This document shows positions 1-8,572 of a stretch of DNA of 64,000 nt, in pieces. Numbering within the stretch: the first letter of the stretch is position 1; every line of letters starts with the position of its first letter. The position numbers and the translations under genes are program-made. A model generated the notes under the pieces. The model was not told the origin of the DNA. It worked only from the letters and a program-made list of their open reading frames with translations, and made no database searches. Source of the stretch: Tropicimonas_B omnivorans. Lineage in GTDB: Bacteria > Pseudomonadota > Alphaproteobacteria > Rhodobacterales > Rhodobacteraceae. The stretch spans positions 310,001 through 374,000 of the forward strand of contig NZ_JAVRHL010000001.1 of assembly GCF_031846565.1 (NCBI RefSeq), written 5' to 3'.

Positions 1-484
1 GTTCGGCGAGAAGCGCCTCACCTGCCGTCGCCTCGCAGGTACCGGGGCTCTCCTCGACATGGAGCGCCGTGACCCTGCCGTCGTCGACAAGCATCGCGTA
101 GCGCCGGGAGCGTCCGATCAGGCCCGCCGCGGCGGCGGTGAAATCCATGCCGATCGCCGCGGTATAGGCCCCTTCGGGATCCGCCAGCACCTCTATCCCT
201 GCCTCACTTGCACCGGTCGTCTCCGCCCAGGCCTGTGCCACGAAGGGATCGTTGACGCAGATGCACAGGACATCGGCGACGCCCTTCTCGGCGAACTGCT
301 CCCTGGTTCGGATGAAGCTCGGCATGTGCGCGGTGGTGCAGACGCCGGTAAACGCGCCCGGCACCGCGAAGATCGCGACCTTGCGGCCCTTCAGCTTCTC
401 CTCGAGCCGGACCGTCTCCGGCCCCTCCTCGCCAAGCTTCAAGAGCGCCGCTCCGGGCAGGCTGTCGCCAGTGGTGATGGCCAT
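1..484 (-). CDS. Peroxiredoxin (Prx5/AhpC-TSA family), C-terminus cut by window edge
   Basis: Thiol peroxidase expected to reduce H2O2 or alkyl hydroperoxides with thioredoxin or glutathione as donor, in the cytoplasm. The reverse-strand reading frame runs off base 1, so only about 161 N-terminal residues are present. The peroxidatic motif PGAFTGVCTTAH is complete, followed by a DPFVAQAW segment typical of the Prx5 subgroup. I place the start at 484 (MAITTGDSLPG), which aligns with family N-termini. An in-frame ATG at 499 would add five residues. It is transcribed divergently from the ferredoxin reductase and shares a short control region with it. The family call is firm; the reductant is not determined. 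Confidence 0.9.
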   Translation of the reverse strand, partial: MAITTGDSLPGAALLKLGEEGPETVRLEEKLKGRKVAIFAVPGAFTGVCTTAHMPSFIRTREQFAEKGVADVLCICVNDPFVAQAWAETTGASEAGIEVLADPEGAYTAAIGMDFTAAAAGLIGRSRRYAMLVDDGRVTALHVEESPGTCEATAGEALLAE

Positions 485-499
485 GTCGAAAGGTCCCAT

Positions 500-564
500 T
501 GTTGTTCTCGAACGGGGGGGCATGTAGGGTCCTGCTCTTCACGCGCCAGCAGGGAAGAGGCGTC
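500..564. promoter_or_regulatory. Divergent promoter region, peroxiredoxin/ferredoxin reductase
   Basis: The 65-80 bases between the two divergent starts must hold both promoters. An OxyR-type site is possible given the peroxiredoxin, but no clear motif is seen. Confidence 0.4.
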
Positions 565-1788
565 ATGCAGGACATCGTGGTCATCGGAGCGGGTCAGGCC
601 GGCGCCGCCCTCGTGGCGAAGCTCCGCGCCGAGGGGTATGACGGCCGTCTCACGCTCGTCGGCGAGGAACCCGCCCCGCCCTACCAACGCCCGCCGCTGT
701 CCAAGGGCTACCTTCTCGGCAAGCTCGAGCGGGACCGGCTCTTCCTGCGGCCCGAAAGCTATTACGCCGACAAGGACATCGACCTGCGCATGAGCACGCG
801 GGTCGTCACCATCGACAGGGAGGCCCGGCACGTCGTGCTCGAAGACGGCGAACGCCTCCCCTACGACGCACTCGCGCTGACCACCGGGTCGACACCGAAG
901 ACTCTGCCGGAGGCGATGGGCGGCCGGATCCCCGGTGTGCTCACCATGCGCAGCCTCGCCGATGCGGACGCGCTGGCGCAGGCGTTGCGGCCGGGCGGGC
1001 ACCTACTCGTCGTCGGCGGCGGCTATATCGGGCTCGAAGCGGCGGCGGTCGCCCGCACCCTCGGCATGGACGTGACGCTCCTCGAGGCCGGTGCGCGGAT
1101 CCTCGGACGCGTGGCCTGCGAGGAAACCTCCGAGTACGTCCGCAAGCTGCACAAGGATGCCGGCGTGCACATCCTCGAAAATGCCGGTCTGGACCGCCTG
1201 TACGAAGAAGCGGGCCGGGTTGCGGGGGCGCGGATCGTCAGCGGAAACGAACTTGCGGACGCGACCGAAATCCCCGTGGACGCCGTCGTGGTCGGCATCG
1301 GCATCACCCCCGGCACCGCGCTGGCCGAGGCGGCCGGCCTCGAGATCGAGAACGGCATCGCGGTGGACGCGGAGGGCCGGACGTCCGACCCCGCGATCTG
1401 GTCCGCCGGGGATTGCGCATCCTTCCCGTGGCGCGGGCGCCGCATCCGCCTCGAAAGCGTGCAGAATGCCATCGACCAGGCGGAGGCCGCGGCGCAGAAC
1501 ATGCTAGGCGCCGGCACTCCCTACGATCCGATGCCGTGGTTCTGGTCCGACCAGTTCGACACCAAGCTGCAGATCGTGGGCCTCGGCGGCGGGCACGACC
1601 GGGTCGTCGTGCGCAATGGTGCAGGCCTGTCGCACTGGTACTTCTCGGGGGACACGCTCCTGTCGGTCGAGGCGATGAACGACCCGCGCGCCTACATGGT
1701 CGGCAAACGTCTGCTGGAGGCGGGCAGAAGCCCCGCGCCGGATGCGGTGGCGGACCCCTCCACCGACCTCAAGACCCTGATGGCCTGA
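565..1788 (+). CDS. FAD-dependent ferredoxin/rubredoxin reductase
   Basis: NAD(P)H-dependent flavoprotein that passes electrons to a ferredoxin-type partner, often serving a P450 or Rieske oxygenase. The 407-residue protein has an N-terminal FAD dinucleotide-binding motif (VIGAGQAGAALV), a central NAD-binding motif (VVGGGYIGLEAA, near residue 150), the SAGDCA flavin motif, and a C-terminal reductase domain beginning around PWFWSDQFD. This is the layout of putidaredoxin and rhodocoxin reductases. The start at 565 is preceded by a purine-rich AGGGAAGAGG; an upstream ATG at 499 has no such site. No oxygenase or ferredoxin gene lies nearby, so the partner is unknown. The rsmD gene follows after 4 bases. 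Confidence 0.9.
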   Translation: MQDIVVIGAGQAGAALVAKLRAEGYDGRLTLVGEEPAPPYQRPPLSKGYLLGKLERDRLFLRPESYYADKDIDLRMSTRVVTIDREARHVVLEDGERLPYDALALTTGSTPKTLPEAMGGRIPGVLTMRSLADADALAQALRPGGHLLVVGGGYIGLEAAAVARTLGMDVTLLEAGARILGRVACEETSEYVRKLHKDAGVHILENAGLDRLYEEAGRVAGARIVSGNELADATEIPVDAVVVGIGITPGTALAEAAGLEIENGIAVDAEGRTSDPAIWSAGDCASFPWRGRRIRLESVQNAIDQAEAAAQNMLGAGTPYDPMPWFWSDQFDTKLQIVGLGGGHDRVVVRNGAGLSHWYFSGDTLLSVEAMNDPRAYMVGKRLLEAGRSPAPDAVADPSTDLKTLMA

Positions 1789-1792
1789 CGGG

Positions 1793-2362
1793 ATGCGCAT
1801 CGTCGCGGGACGGTTCAGGGGGACGGCGCTGACCGGCCCGGGCAAGGGCGCGGCGGAAGCGTTGCGGCTCCGCCCGACGCCGGACCGTGTGCGGGAGGCC
1901 CTCTTCTCCATGCTCTTCGCAGGCCACGACGCGCCGCAGAAGGGCAGCACCGTGCTCGATCTCTTTGCCGGGACGGGTGCGATGGGGTTCGAGGCGCTGT
2001 CCCGCGGGGCAGCCCGGACGATCTTCGTGGAGAAGGGGCGCGAGGCGCTCGGCCTGATCCGGCGGAACGCGGAAAAGCTGCGGCTCGGCGAGGACGCGGA
2101 GATCGTCGCACGGGATGCGCTGAGGCTCGGGCCCCGCACCGGCCCCGCCGCCTCCCTCGTCTTTCTCGATCCGCCCTACGGAAAGGACCTCGGCGCTAAG
2201 GCCCTTCAAGCCGCCCTCGCAGGCGGCTGGATCGCCGAAGGCGCGCTCGTGTCATGGGAGGAGGATGCCGCGATGGACGCGCCCCCGGGATGGGAGTTGC
2301 TCGACACCCGCAGCTGGGGCACCACGCATGTCACGATCCTGAGGGCACCGGGCGGGGCCTGA
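1793..2362 (+). CDS. rsmD: 16S rRNA (guanine(966)-N(2))-methyltransferase
   Basis: Methylates G966 of 16S rRNA in the small ribosomal subunit using S-adenosylmethionine. The 189-residue protein begins MRIVAGRFRGTAL, a characteristic RsmD start. It has the SAM-binding motif VLDLFAGTGAMGFEAL and the catalytic DPPYG motif of N6/N2 methyltransferases near residue 125. Length matches the family (about 185-200). It lies 4 bases after the reductase gene on the same strand, so the two are probably co-transcribed. It converges with the TRAP-protein gene. Confidence 0.95.
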   Translation: MRIVAGRFRGTALTGPGKGAAEALRLRPTPDRVREALFSMLFAGHDAPQKGSTVLDLFAGTGAMGFEALSRGAARTIFVEKGREALGLIRRNAEKLRLGEDAEIVARDALRLGPRTGPAASLVFLDPPYGKDLGAKALQAALAGGWIAEGALVSWEEDAAMDAPPGWELLDTRSWGTTHVTILRAPGGA

Positions 2363-2373
2363 TCCCCCTCGGC

Positions 2374-3396
2374 CTACTCGGCCTCGGACGCGTCCATCAG
2401 CCGTCTTGCATCGGCGACGAGACCGGCCCCATCGAGCCCTCGCCCGGTCGCATCCTCGATCCAGGCGCCCGTCACCTCGCGGCCGAGCTCGCGCAGAACT
2501 TCCGTCTCCGCCTCGCCAAGTTCGGCGACGGTGTTGCCAGCGGCCTCCAGCATGGCACGGGCTTCGATATCCCCCTGGTCATAGGCCCGTCCGGCCCATT
2601 CGCTGGCCATCAGACCGGAATTGGCATCAATCACGGCCTTCAGGTCCTCCGGGAGAGACTGGTACCAGTCCTCGTTCAGCGCCCAGATGAAGAACAGGTT
2701 GTAGAAGGAGCGATCCCCGGCGACGTCGGTGTGGCTGTCCGCCAACTCGTCGAGCTTGAGGGAGGGCGCCATTTCCCACGTGATCACACCCCCGTCGAGA
2801 ACGCCGCGCGCCAGCGCTTCGGGGAAGGCCGGAACCGGCATTCCGATCGGCACGGCGCCCAGTTTCTCGAGCAGGAGCGTCGCCGGGCGTGACGGGCCGC
2901 GCAGCTTCAGACCGTCGAAATCCTCAGCGGTCTCCAGCGCGCCGCCCCTTTTGTGAACGATACCGGGGCCATGCATGTGCGCCGCGATCAGGCGCACGTC
3001 GGCGAAGTCGTCCATCAGGTGCTCTTCGGCAAAGCGCCAGGCCGCGCGGCTCGCGACCTCGGCGCTCTTCGGCGTGAGAAATGGCAGCTCCAGCGCTTCG
3101 GCCTCCGGGAAGCGGCCCGGCTGATAGCTCGGAACGACCCACCCCGCATCGATGGCTCCGTCGCGGACCAGATCGTACTGGCTCTGCGCCTTTCCGCCGA
3201 GCTGCATGAGCGGGTAGATCTCCACGTCGATCCGGCCGCCCGACTCCGCCTCGATCTTCTCCGCCCAGGGGATGAGGAAGTACTTCGGATTGGACGAGCT
3301 GTTGGAGACGAAATGCTGGATCCGCAGGGTGAACTCCTGCGCGCAGGCAAGGCCGGGGAGCGCAAGAAACGCGGCGGCTGCGAGAATGGCTTTCAT
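2374..3396 (-). CDS. TRAP transporter substrate-binding protein, DctP family
   Basis: Periplasmic solute-binding protein of a tripartite ATP-independent transporter; the usual ligands are organic acids. The 340-residue product has a clear Sec signal peptide (cleavage after ALPGLACA) and the DctP-family pattern: an early hydrophobic strand, GRIDVEIYPLMQLGG, the LRGPSRPATLLLEKLGAVPIGMP region that contains the conserved ligand-binding Arg, and GVLDGGVITWE. The ATG at 3396 was chosen because it directly precedes the signal peptide. No DctQ/DctM membrane genes occur within the window, so this is an orphan binding protein and its ligand cannot be predicted. Confidence 0.9.
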   Translation of the reverse strand: MKAILAAAAFLALPGLACAQEFTLRIQHFVSNSSSNPKYFLIPWAEKIEAESGGRIDVEIYPLMQLGGKAQSQYDLVRDGAIDAGWVVPSYQPGRFPEAEALELPFLTPKSAEVASRAAWRFAEEHLMDDFADVRLIAAHMHGPGIVHKRGGALETAEDFDGLKLRGPSRPATLLLEKLGAVPIGMPVPAFPEALARGVLDGGVITWEMAPSLKLDELADSHTDVAGDRSFYNLFFIWALNEDWYQSLPEDLKAVIDANSGLMASEWAGRAYDQGDIEARAMLEAAGNTVAELGEAETEVLRELGREVTGAWIEDATGRGLDGAGLVADARRLMDASEAE

Positions 3397-3515
3397 GGGG
3401 CAGACGGTCTCCAGGGATCGATTGCCCCTTTCTAGGCGAGGGGAGAGCTTTCGGGCAATTGCGGGATGCGGCACGGGGGGCGTCTTAACCGACCCTTGGA
3501 CGCCCCGCTGCCACG

Positions 3516-3545
3516 AAAAAGGCCCGCGACGCGGAGCCGCGAGCC
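3516..3545 (-). terminator. Rho-independent terminator after lolA
   Basis: Read on the reverse strand, an 8-bp stem GGCTCGCG / CGCGGGCC (one G-T pair) with a short loop is followed directly by TTTTTCG. It sits just downstream of the lolA stop codon. Confidence 0.8.
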
Positions 3546-3568
3546 TCTCGTCATCTTGCAGACGCGTC

Positions 3569-4183
3569 TTAACCGCGGAAGCCGCGTTTCTGGGCTTCCT
3601 GGACGATGTTGAAGAGCGACGGGCGCAGATCGCCGACCTTGTTCAGACCGCCGAGGATCACCGTCGTCTTGGCGCCGGAGCTGTCGGTGATGATCCACTG
3701 GCGCAACTCGACGGGGCTGTCGGTGAACTTCAGCTCGATCGTGCCGTATTCGGGGCGCTGCGGATCCTGGGCCAGAACCGTGGTCGTCGTCGCGTCGGAG
3801 GTATGCGAGCGGACCATGTTGGCGCGGCCGAGATCGACGTTCCGCGCCAGAATGAGGTTCAGCGGCGTCTGGGACAGCGGATACTGTTCGGGCGGCTGGT
3901 TCGATTTGGGATCGAACACAGCGACCTGACCGCCGCCAGCCATCACGAGGCTCGGCGTCGGCGGCGCATATTCGAACCGAACCCGGCCCGGACGCTTGAT
4001 ATAGATCTGACCGGTGGAGATCGTCCCATCCGGATTGACCTGCGTGAATTCCCCGGTCGCGCTCTGGATAGAGTTCAGGTAGCGCGACAGCTCTCCCAGC
4101 GACGCCTTGGCGGCGGCGGGGACGGCCGACCCGACTGCAACGGCAGCAGCGAAGGCGGCAGTGATCAACATGCGTCTGTTCAT
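3569..4183 (-). CDS. lolA: Outer-membrane lipoprotein carrier protein LolA family
   Basis: Periplasmic chaperone that takes lipoproteins from the LolCDE complex to the outer membrane. The 204-residue protein has a signal peptide (MNRRMLITAAFAAAVAVG onward) and the LolA pattern: LGELSRYLNSIQSATGEFTQ near the mature N-terminus, GQIYIKRPGRVRFEYAPP, and a late hydrophobic-patch segment around PVELRQWIITDSSG. The start at 4183 places the signal peptide directly at the N-terminus. It lies about 110 bases downstream of ftsK on the same strand, a gene order common in alphaproteobacteria. A strong terminator follows. Confidence 0.93.
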   Translation of the reverse strand: MNRRMLITAAFAAAVAVGSAVPAAAKASLGELSRYLNSIQSATGEFTQVNPDGTISTGQIYIKRPGRVRFEYAPPTPSLVMAGGGQVAVFDPKSNQPPEQYPLSQTPLNLILARNVDLGRANMVRSHTSDATTTTVLAQDPQRPEYGTIELKFTDSPVELRQWIITDSSGAKTTVILGGLNKVGDLRPSLFNIVQEAQKRGFRG

Positions 4184-4296
4184 GAGCCCCAAACTACGCA
4201 GGTCGCTCCTGGGTTTCATCCCACATCTCTTCACGGTCCGCTCAATTCCGCGCGCGTCCCGCAGGGGAGGGGGCCCCGCGAGGGGGCCTGCCCCTT

Positions 4297-7221
4297 CTAC
4301 TGCTGCTCGGGGACGAGGATCTCGCGCTTGCCGACATGGTTCGAGGCGGAGACGACACCCTCGTCTTCCATCTGCTCAACGAGACGGGCGGCCTTGTTGT
4401 ATCCGATGGCCAGCTTGCGCTGGATGTAGGAGGTGGAGCACTTCCGGTCCTTGATGACGATGGCGACGGCCTGGTCGTAGAGCGCGTCCTCGCCGTCCGT
4501 GTTGCCGCCGGTGGACAGCCCGAGCACCGCGTCGATGTCGCTTTCCTTGTCGTCGGCCGGTCCCTCGACCACGCCGCCGACATAGGAGGGCGGTCCGAAG
4601 CTCTTGAGATGATTGACGATCTCCTCGACCTCCTCGTCCGAGACGAAGGGACCGTGCACGCGGGTGATGCGGCTGCCGCCGGCCATGTAGAGCATGTCCC
4701 CCATGCCGAGGAGCTGCTCCGCCCCCATCTCTCCGAGGATGGTCCGGCTGTCGATCTTGGACGTGACCTGGAAGGAGATCCGGGTCGGGAAGTTGGCCTT
4801 GATCGTGCCGGTGATCACGTCGACCGACGGGCGCTGCGTCGCCATGATGAGGTGGATGCCCGAGGCCCGCGCCATCTGCGCAAGGCGCTGGATGCAGGCT
4901 TCGATCTCCTTGCCGGCGACCATCATCAGGTCCGCCATCTCGTCCACGACGACGACGATGAAGGGGATCGTCTCGGGCTGGAATTCCTCGGTCTGGAAGA
5001 CGGGTTCTCCGGTCTCGTCATCGAAGCCCGTCTGCACGGTGCGGGAGAACAGCTCGCCCTTGGACAGCGCCTCGCGGACGCGGCTGTTGTAGCCCTCGAT
5101 GTTCCGCACGCCCATCTTGGACATCTTGCGATAGCGGTCCTCCATCTCCGCCACGACCCATTTCAGCGCCACGACGGCCTTCTTGGGATCGGTGACGACC
5201 GGGGAGAGCAGGTGAGGGATGCCGTCATAGACGCTGAGTTCCAGCATCTTGGGGTCGATCATGATCAGGCGGCATTCTTCGGGGCTGAGCCGGTAGAGCA
5301 GCGACAGGATCATGGTGTTGATGGCCACGGACTTGCCCGAGCCCGTGGTCCCCGCGATCAGCAGGTGAGGCATCTTGGCCAGGTTCGCGACGATGGAGCG
5401 ACCGCCGATATCCTTGCCGAGCGCGAGCGGCAGGCTCTGGGAGCTGTCGCCGTAATCCCGCGCGGACAGGATCTCCCGCAGGACCACCTTCTCGCGGTTG
5501 GCATTCGGCAGCTCGATGCCGATGACGGAGCGGCCGGGCACGGTGGAGACCCGCGCGGAGAGGGCTGACATGGAGCGGGCGATATCGTCCGCGAGACCGA
5601 TGACGCGGGAGGCCTTGAGACCGGGTGCGGGCTCCAGCTCGTACATGGTGACAACGGGGCCGGGGCTGACCGAGACGATTTCCCCCTTCACGCCGTAATC
5701 GTCGAGCACGTTCTCCAGCATCCGGGCGTTTTCCTGAAGCGCCTCCTCGGACAGGTGATGCCGCGCGATGGTGTCCGGGTTGGTCAGGAGGGAGAGCGGC
5801 GGCACCTCGTACTCGTCCGCATTGTCCTCGAAGGAGAGGGAGGGCTGCGCCTCGGCGCGCGCGCGGGTGGAGGCCTGAACGGGCTTGCGGACCGGATGCT
5901 GAACCACGGAGCGGGTCTCGGGGGGCGCGGCGCGGGGCACGACGGTTGTCTGGCGCGGCGCGGTCTCCGCGAGGGGCATCGAGGCCGGTGCTGCTTCCAG
6001 CGGATCGAACTGGTCGCCCTCATCCGTCTCGACAACGGCATCGGCGCGGGTCTCGGCCACGGGCTGCGGGGCGGAGTAGGGCGCCGCGACCGGGGCCGGC
6101 GCGACGAGCGGTCCGGGGGCCTCGAGATCCGGCACTTCGACTTCGGCCATGGGCGCTGACGGCACCGCGCCCGGCACCTTGGAGACGAGGAGCGGCTCGC
6201 GGCGATGCTTGCGGCCACCCGTCAGGCCGCCCTGTGCCGCGCCTTCGGACGCGCCGGGCGAGAGAACGCGCCGGGCACCGCGCGCGCGAAGGCGGATCGC
6301 GTCGTTGATGCGTTCCTTGATGCGGTCTTCCTCGGGCGCTTCGACGCCATCGTAATCGGGTAGTTCGGGATCGACGATCTCCGGCTCCGGCTCCGGGGTC
6401 CGCTCCGCCGGACGGCGCACCAGCGTCGAGACGGAGGAGAGCAGGCCGACCTTCGGCGCCGGCGCGTCGTCCGTGTCCTCGCTGTCGATCAGATCGTCGG
6501 AGACGGCCCCGGCGGGGACCGCCAGCTTCGCCTCGCGCCGGCGCTGCGCCGCGGCGCGCGCCGCGCCCGCCGCGCTGCCGGCACCGCGACCGAGGAGTTT
6601 CACGATCCCGGCGTAGATCAGGATGATGCCCAGGGTGACGTAATGCCAGAAGCGGCGCGCCTCGGCCCGCGTCACACCGCAGACGAAGAGCAGCGCGGTC
6701 AGCGCAAGCAGTCCCAGGGGAACGGCGAGCAGGCGGACGACCAGCGGGGCCCAGTCCGGCACCAGCGTGATCAGCGCGCCGAGGACCGTATCCCCGAAAA
6801 GCCCGCCATAGCCGAAGGAATGCGACCAGGACGGCATCAGCGTCGCGGCATAGACGGACGCCGTCGCCAGCGCGAGGGGCGTGAAGATGGCCCGGCCGAG
6901 CGCATGATCCGTGCTGCGATGCAGGATCGTCCGCATGCCCCAGGCGAAGGCGGCGATGACGGCGACCCAGGCGCCCTGCCCCACCACGATCATCAGCGCC
7001 GCCGAGACGGAGGCGCCCGCGCGGCCCAGCCAGTTCTGCGCCGGCGCATCGATGGAGGACATCCACGACGGATCGTCGGGGGCGTAGCTGAAGAGCATGG
7101 CGGCGCCGGCGAGGGCGAGCCCGATCAGCACCAGACCGACGAGCTCACGGCCGCGCCGCTCGATGGCTTCCTGCATCGTGCTGTCGAACAGCGGATCGCG
7201 GTGTTTTGCCTGATAAGCCAT
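4297..7221 (-). CDS. ftsK: DNA translocase FtsK
   Basis: Septal DNA pump that clears and aligns chromosome termini and activates XerCD at dif. The 974-residue protein has four transmembrane helices in the first 210 residues, an acidic/proline-rich linker (about 215-470), a RecA-like motor with Walker A GTTGSGKSVAIN (about residue 625) and the VVVDEMADLMM Walker B region. A C-terminal winged-helix gamma domain (about 905-968, ending VVSASNHVGKREIL) recognises polar DNA sequences. The start at 7221 has a GAGGGA ribosome site. It follows the aminotransferase gene by 14 bases. A short GC hairpin (about 4272-4288) lies after the stop but has no T-tract. Confidence 0.97.
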   Translation of the reverse strand: MAYQAKHRDPLFDSTMQEAIERRGRELVGLVLIGLALAGAAMLFSYAPDDPSWMSSIDAPAQNWLGRAGASVSAALMIVVGQGAWVAVIAAFAWGMRTILHRSTDHALGRAIFTPLALATASVYAATLMPSWSHSFGYGGLFGDTVLGALITLVPDWAPLVVRLLAVPLGLLALTALLFVCGVTRAEARRFWHYVTLGIILIYAGIVKLLGRGAGSAAGAARAAAQRRREAKLAVPAGAVSDDLIDSEDTDDAPAPKVGLLSSVSTLVRRPAERTPEPEPEIVDPELPDYDGVEAPEEDRIKERINDAIRLRARGARRVLSPGASEGAAQGGLTGGRKHRREPLLVSKVPGAVPSAPMAEVEVPDLEAPGPLVAPAPVAAPYSAPQPVAETRADAVVETDEGDQFDPLEAAPASMPLAETAPRQTTVVPRAAPPETRSVVQHPVRKPVQASTRARAEAQPSLSFEDNADEYEVPPLSLLTNPDTIARHHLSEEALQENARMLENVLDDYGVKGEIVSVSPGPVVTMYELEPAPGLKASRVIGLADDIARSMSALSARVSTVPGRSVIGIELPNANREKVVLREILSARDYGDSSQSLPLALGKDIGGRSIVANLAKMPHLLIAGTTGSGKSVAINTMILSLLYRLSPEECRLIMIDPKMLELSVYDGIPHLLSPVVTDPKKAVVALKWVVAEMEDRYRKMSKMGVRNIEGYNSRVREALSKGELFSRTVQTGFDDETGEPVFQTEEFQPETIPFIVVVVDEMADLMMVAGKEIEACIQRLAQMARASGIHLIMATQRPSVDVITGTIKANFPTRISFQVTSKIDSRTILGEMGAEQLLGMGDMLYMAGGSRITRVHGPFVSDEEVEEIVNHLKSFGPPSYVGGVVEGPADDKESDIDAVLGLSTGGNTDGEDALYDQAVAIVIKDRKCSTSYIQRKLAIGYNKAARLVEQMEDEGVVSASNHVGKREILVPEQQ

Positions 7222-7235
7222 TGCCGTCCCTCGAT

Positions 7236-8420
7236 TCAGTCGTAGAGCACGTCGCGCAGCCGGTGCAGCGCGCCGCGAAGGTCATCGACCGGGGCGACCA
7301 TCGCCACCCTGACCCGGCCGGTGCCCGGAAGCACGTCGTCCGCATCGCCCCGCGCGAAATACGCGCCCGGAAGAATGCGCAGTCCCTGGCCTTCCCACGC
7401 CCGGATCGCGGCGTCTTCGCCATCGTCCACCGGAAGCCAGAGGAAGAAGCCGGCCTCCGGCGGAGAGTAGCCCGGAACCTCGCCGAAGATCTCGTCCGCA
7501 AGGTCGTATTTCTGCCTGTAGAGGAGCCGGTTTCCCTCCACATGCGTCTCGTCCGACCAGGCGCGCGCGGCGACGGCCTGGATCGGGCCGGGCAGCGGCG
7601 CACCGCCCCAGGCGCGCAAAAGCTTCATGCGCGCGATGGCGTCCTTGCCGCCAGCGGCGAAGCCCGCGCGCAGGCCCGGCAGGTTCGACCGCTTGGAGAG
7701 CGAATTGAAGACGACGAGTCGCTCGGGATCGGTCCCGGCCCGCTGCAGCGCCTCGAACGCGCCGGGGGGCGGCACGTCGCGATAGATCTCGGAATAGCAC
7801 TCGTCCGCCAGCACGGTGAAGCCATGGCGCTCCGCTAGGCCGAGAAGCGCCTCCCAGTACTCCATGCTCGCCACCGCGCCATGCGGGTTGGAGGGCGATC
7901 CGACATAGACGAGCGCCGTGCGCTGCAGGAGCTCCTCGGGCAGCTCATCGAAGCGCGGAAGGTAGCCGGTTTCCTCGGTTGCGGAGACGAAATGCAGATC
8001 CGCGCCGAGCACCGGAGCCCCGAGCGTGTAGGCGCCGTAGAACGGATTGGGCGTCAGGATCGCGGGGCGCTGGCCGGCCTTTTCCTCCGGGCAGAGCGCG
8101 AGGGCGGCGTGGAAAAGGCCTTCGCGGGAGCCATTGAGGCTGATGATCTGGCTATCGGGGTCGAGGGCCGCGCCGTAGCGCCGCCCGAGCCAGCCCGCGA
8201 TCGCCTCACGGAGGGCCTCGGTGCCTTCGTTCTTCGGATAGCGCGCAAAGCCGCCGATCTCCTCGGCCATGATCTCCGCGACGAAATCGGGCATCCCGTG
8301 GCGCGGCTCGCCGATGGTCATGTCGAACGGCTCGGCGCCGGGCTCACGTCCGTCGAGGAGCTTCCGCAACCGCGGAAACACGTAATCCGGCAAGCTTGAG
8401 AAGCGCCCGGGGAAGGTCAT
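7236..8420 (-). CDS. Class I/II PLP-dependent aminotransferase (DapC/AspC-like)
   Basis: Fold-type I aminotransferase using pyridoxal phosphate. The 394-residue protein has the SLNGSREGLF segment, a NPFYGAY motif, VYVGSPSNPHGA for cofactor contact, DECYSEIY, and the Schiff-base lysine in SLSKRSNLPGLRAGF (near residue 240). Sequence features resemble succinyldiaminopimelate transaminase or aspartate-type enzymes encoded upstream of ftsK in other alphaproteobacteria, but the amino acid substrate cannot be fixed from sequence alone. It is the first gene of a likely aminotransferase-ftsK-lolA transcription unit. Confidence 0.9.
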   Translation of the reverse strand: MTFPGRFSSLPDYVFPRLRKLLDGREPGAEPFDMTIGEPRHGMPDFVAEIMAEEIGGFARYPKNEGTEALREAIAGWLGRRYGAALDPDSQIISLNGSREGLFHAALALCPEEKAGQRPAILTPNPFYGAYTLGAPVLGADLHFVSATEETGYLPRFDELPEELLQRTALVYVGSPSNPHGAVASMEYWEALLGLAERHGFTVLADECYSEIYRDVPPPGAFEALQRAGTDPERLVVFNSLSKRSNLPGLRAGFAAGGKDAIARMKLLRAWGGAPLPGPIQAVAARAWSDETHVEGNRLLYRQKYDLADEIFGEVPGYSPPEAGFFLWLPVDDGEDAAIRAWEGQGLRILPGAYFARGDADDVLPGTGRVRVAMVAPVDDLRGALHRLRDVLYD

Positions 8421-8498
8421 GCGCTATACTGCGTCACTGCTGTCTGCCTCATGCGGGATCGTTCGCGCCCCGCTCTTTGCGAGGAAAGTAACCGGGCG

Positions 8499-8529
8499 GG
8501 GGGCGCCGGTCCAGAATTGTGGCGCCCCC
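8499..8529. repeat. GC-rich inverted repeat between amidase and aminotransferase genes
   Basis: Nine-base arms GGGGGCGCC and GGCGCCCCC are separated by 13 bases. It lies downstream of the amidase stop and upstream of the aminotransferase start. It could be a weak terminator for the amidase gene; there is no good T-tract. Confidence 0.4.
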
Positions 8530-8572
8530 GCGATAAGATTGTTGCTTTCGGGCCGACTGGCCGGGGTCCGGA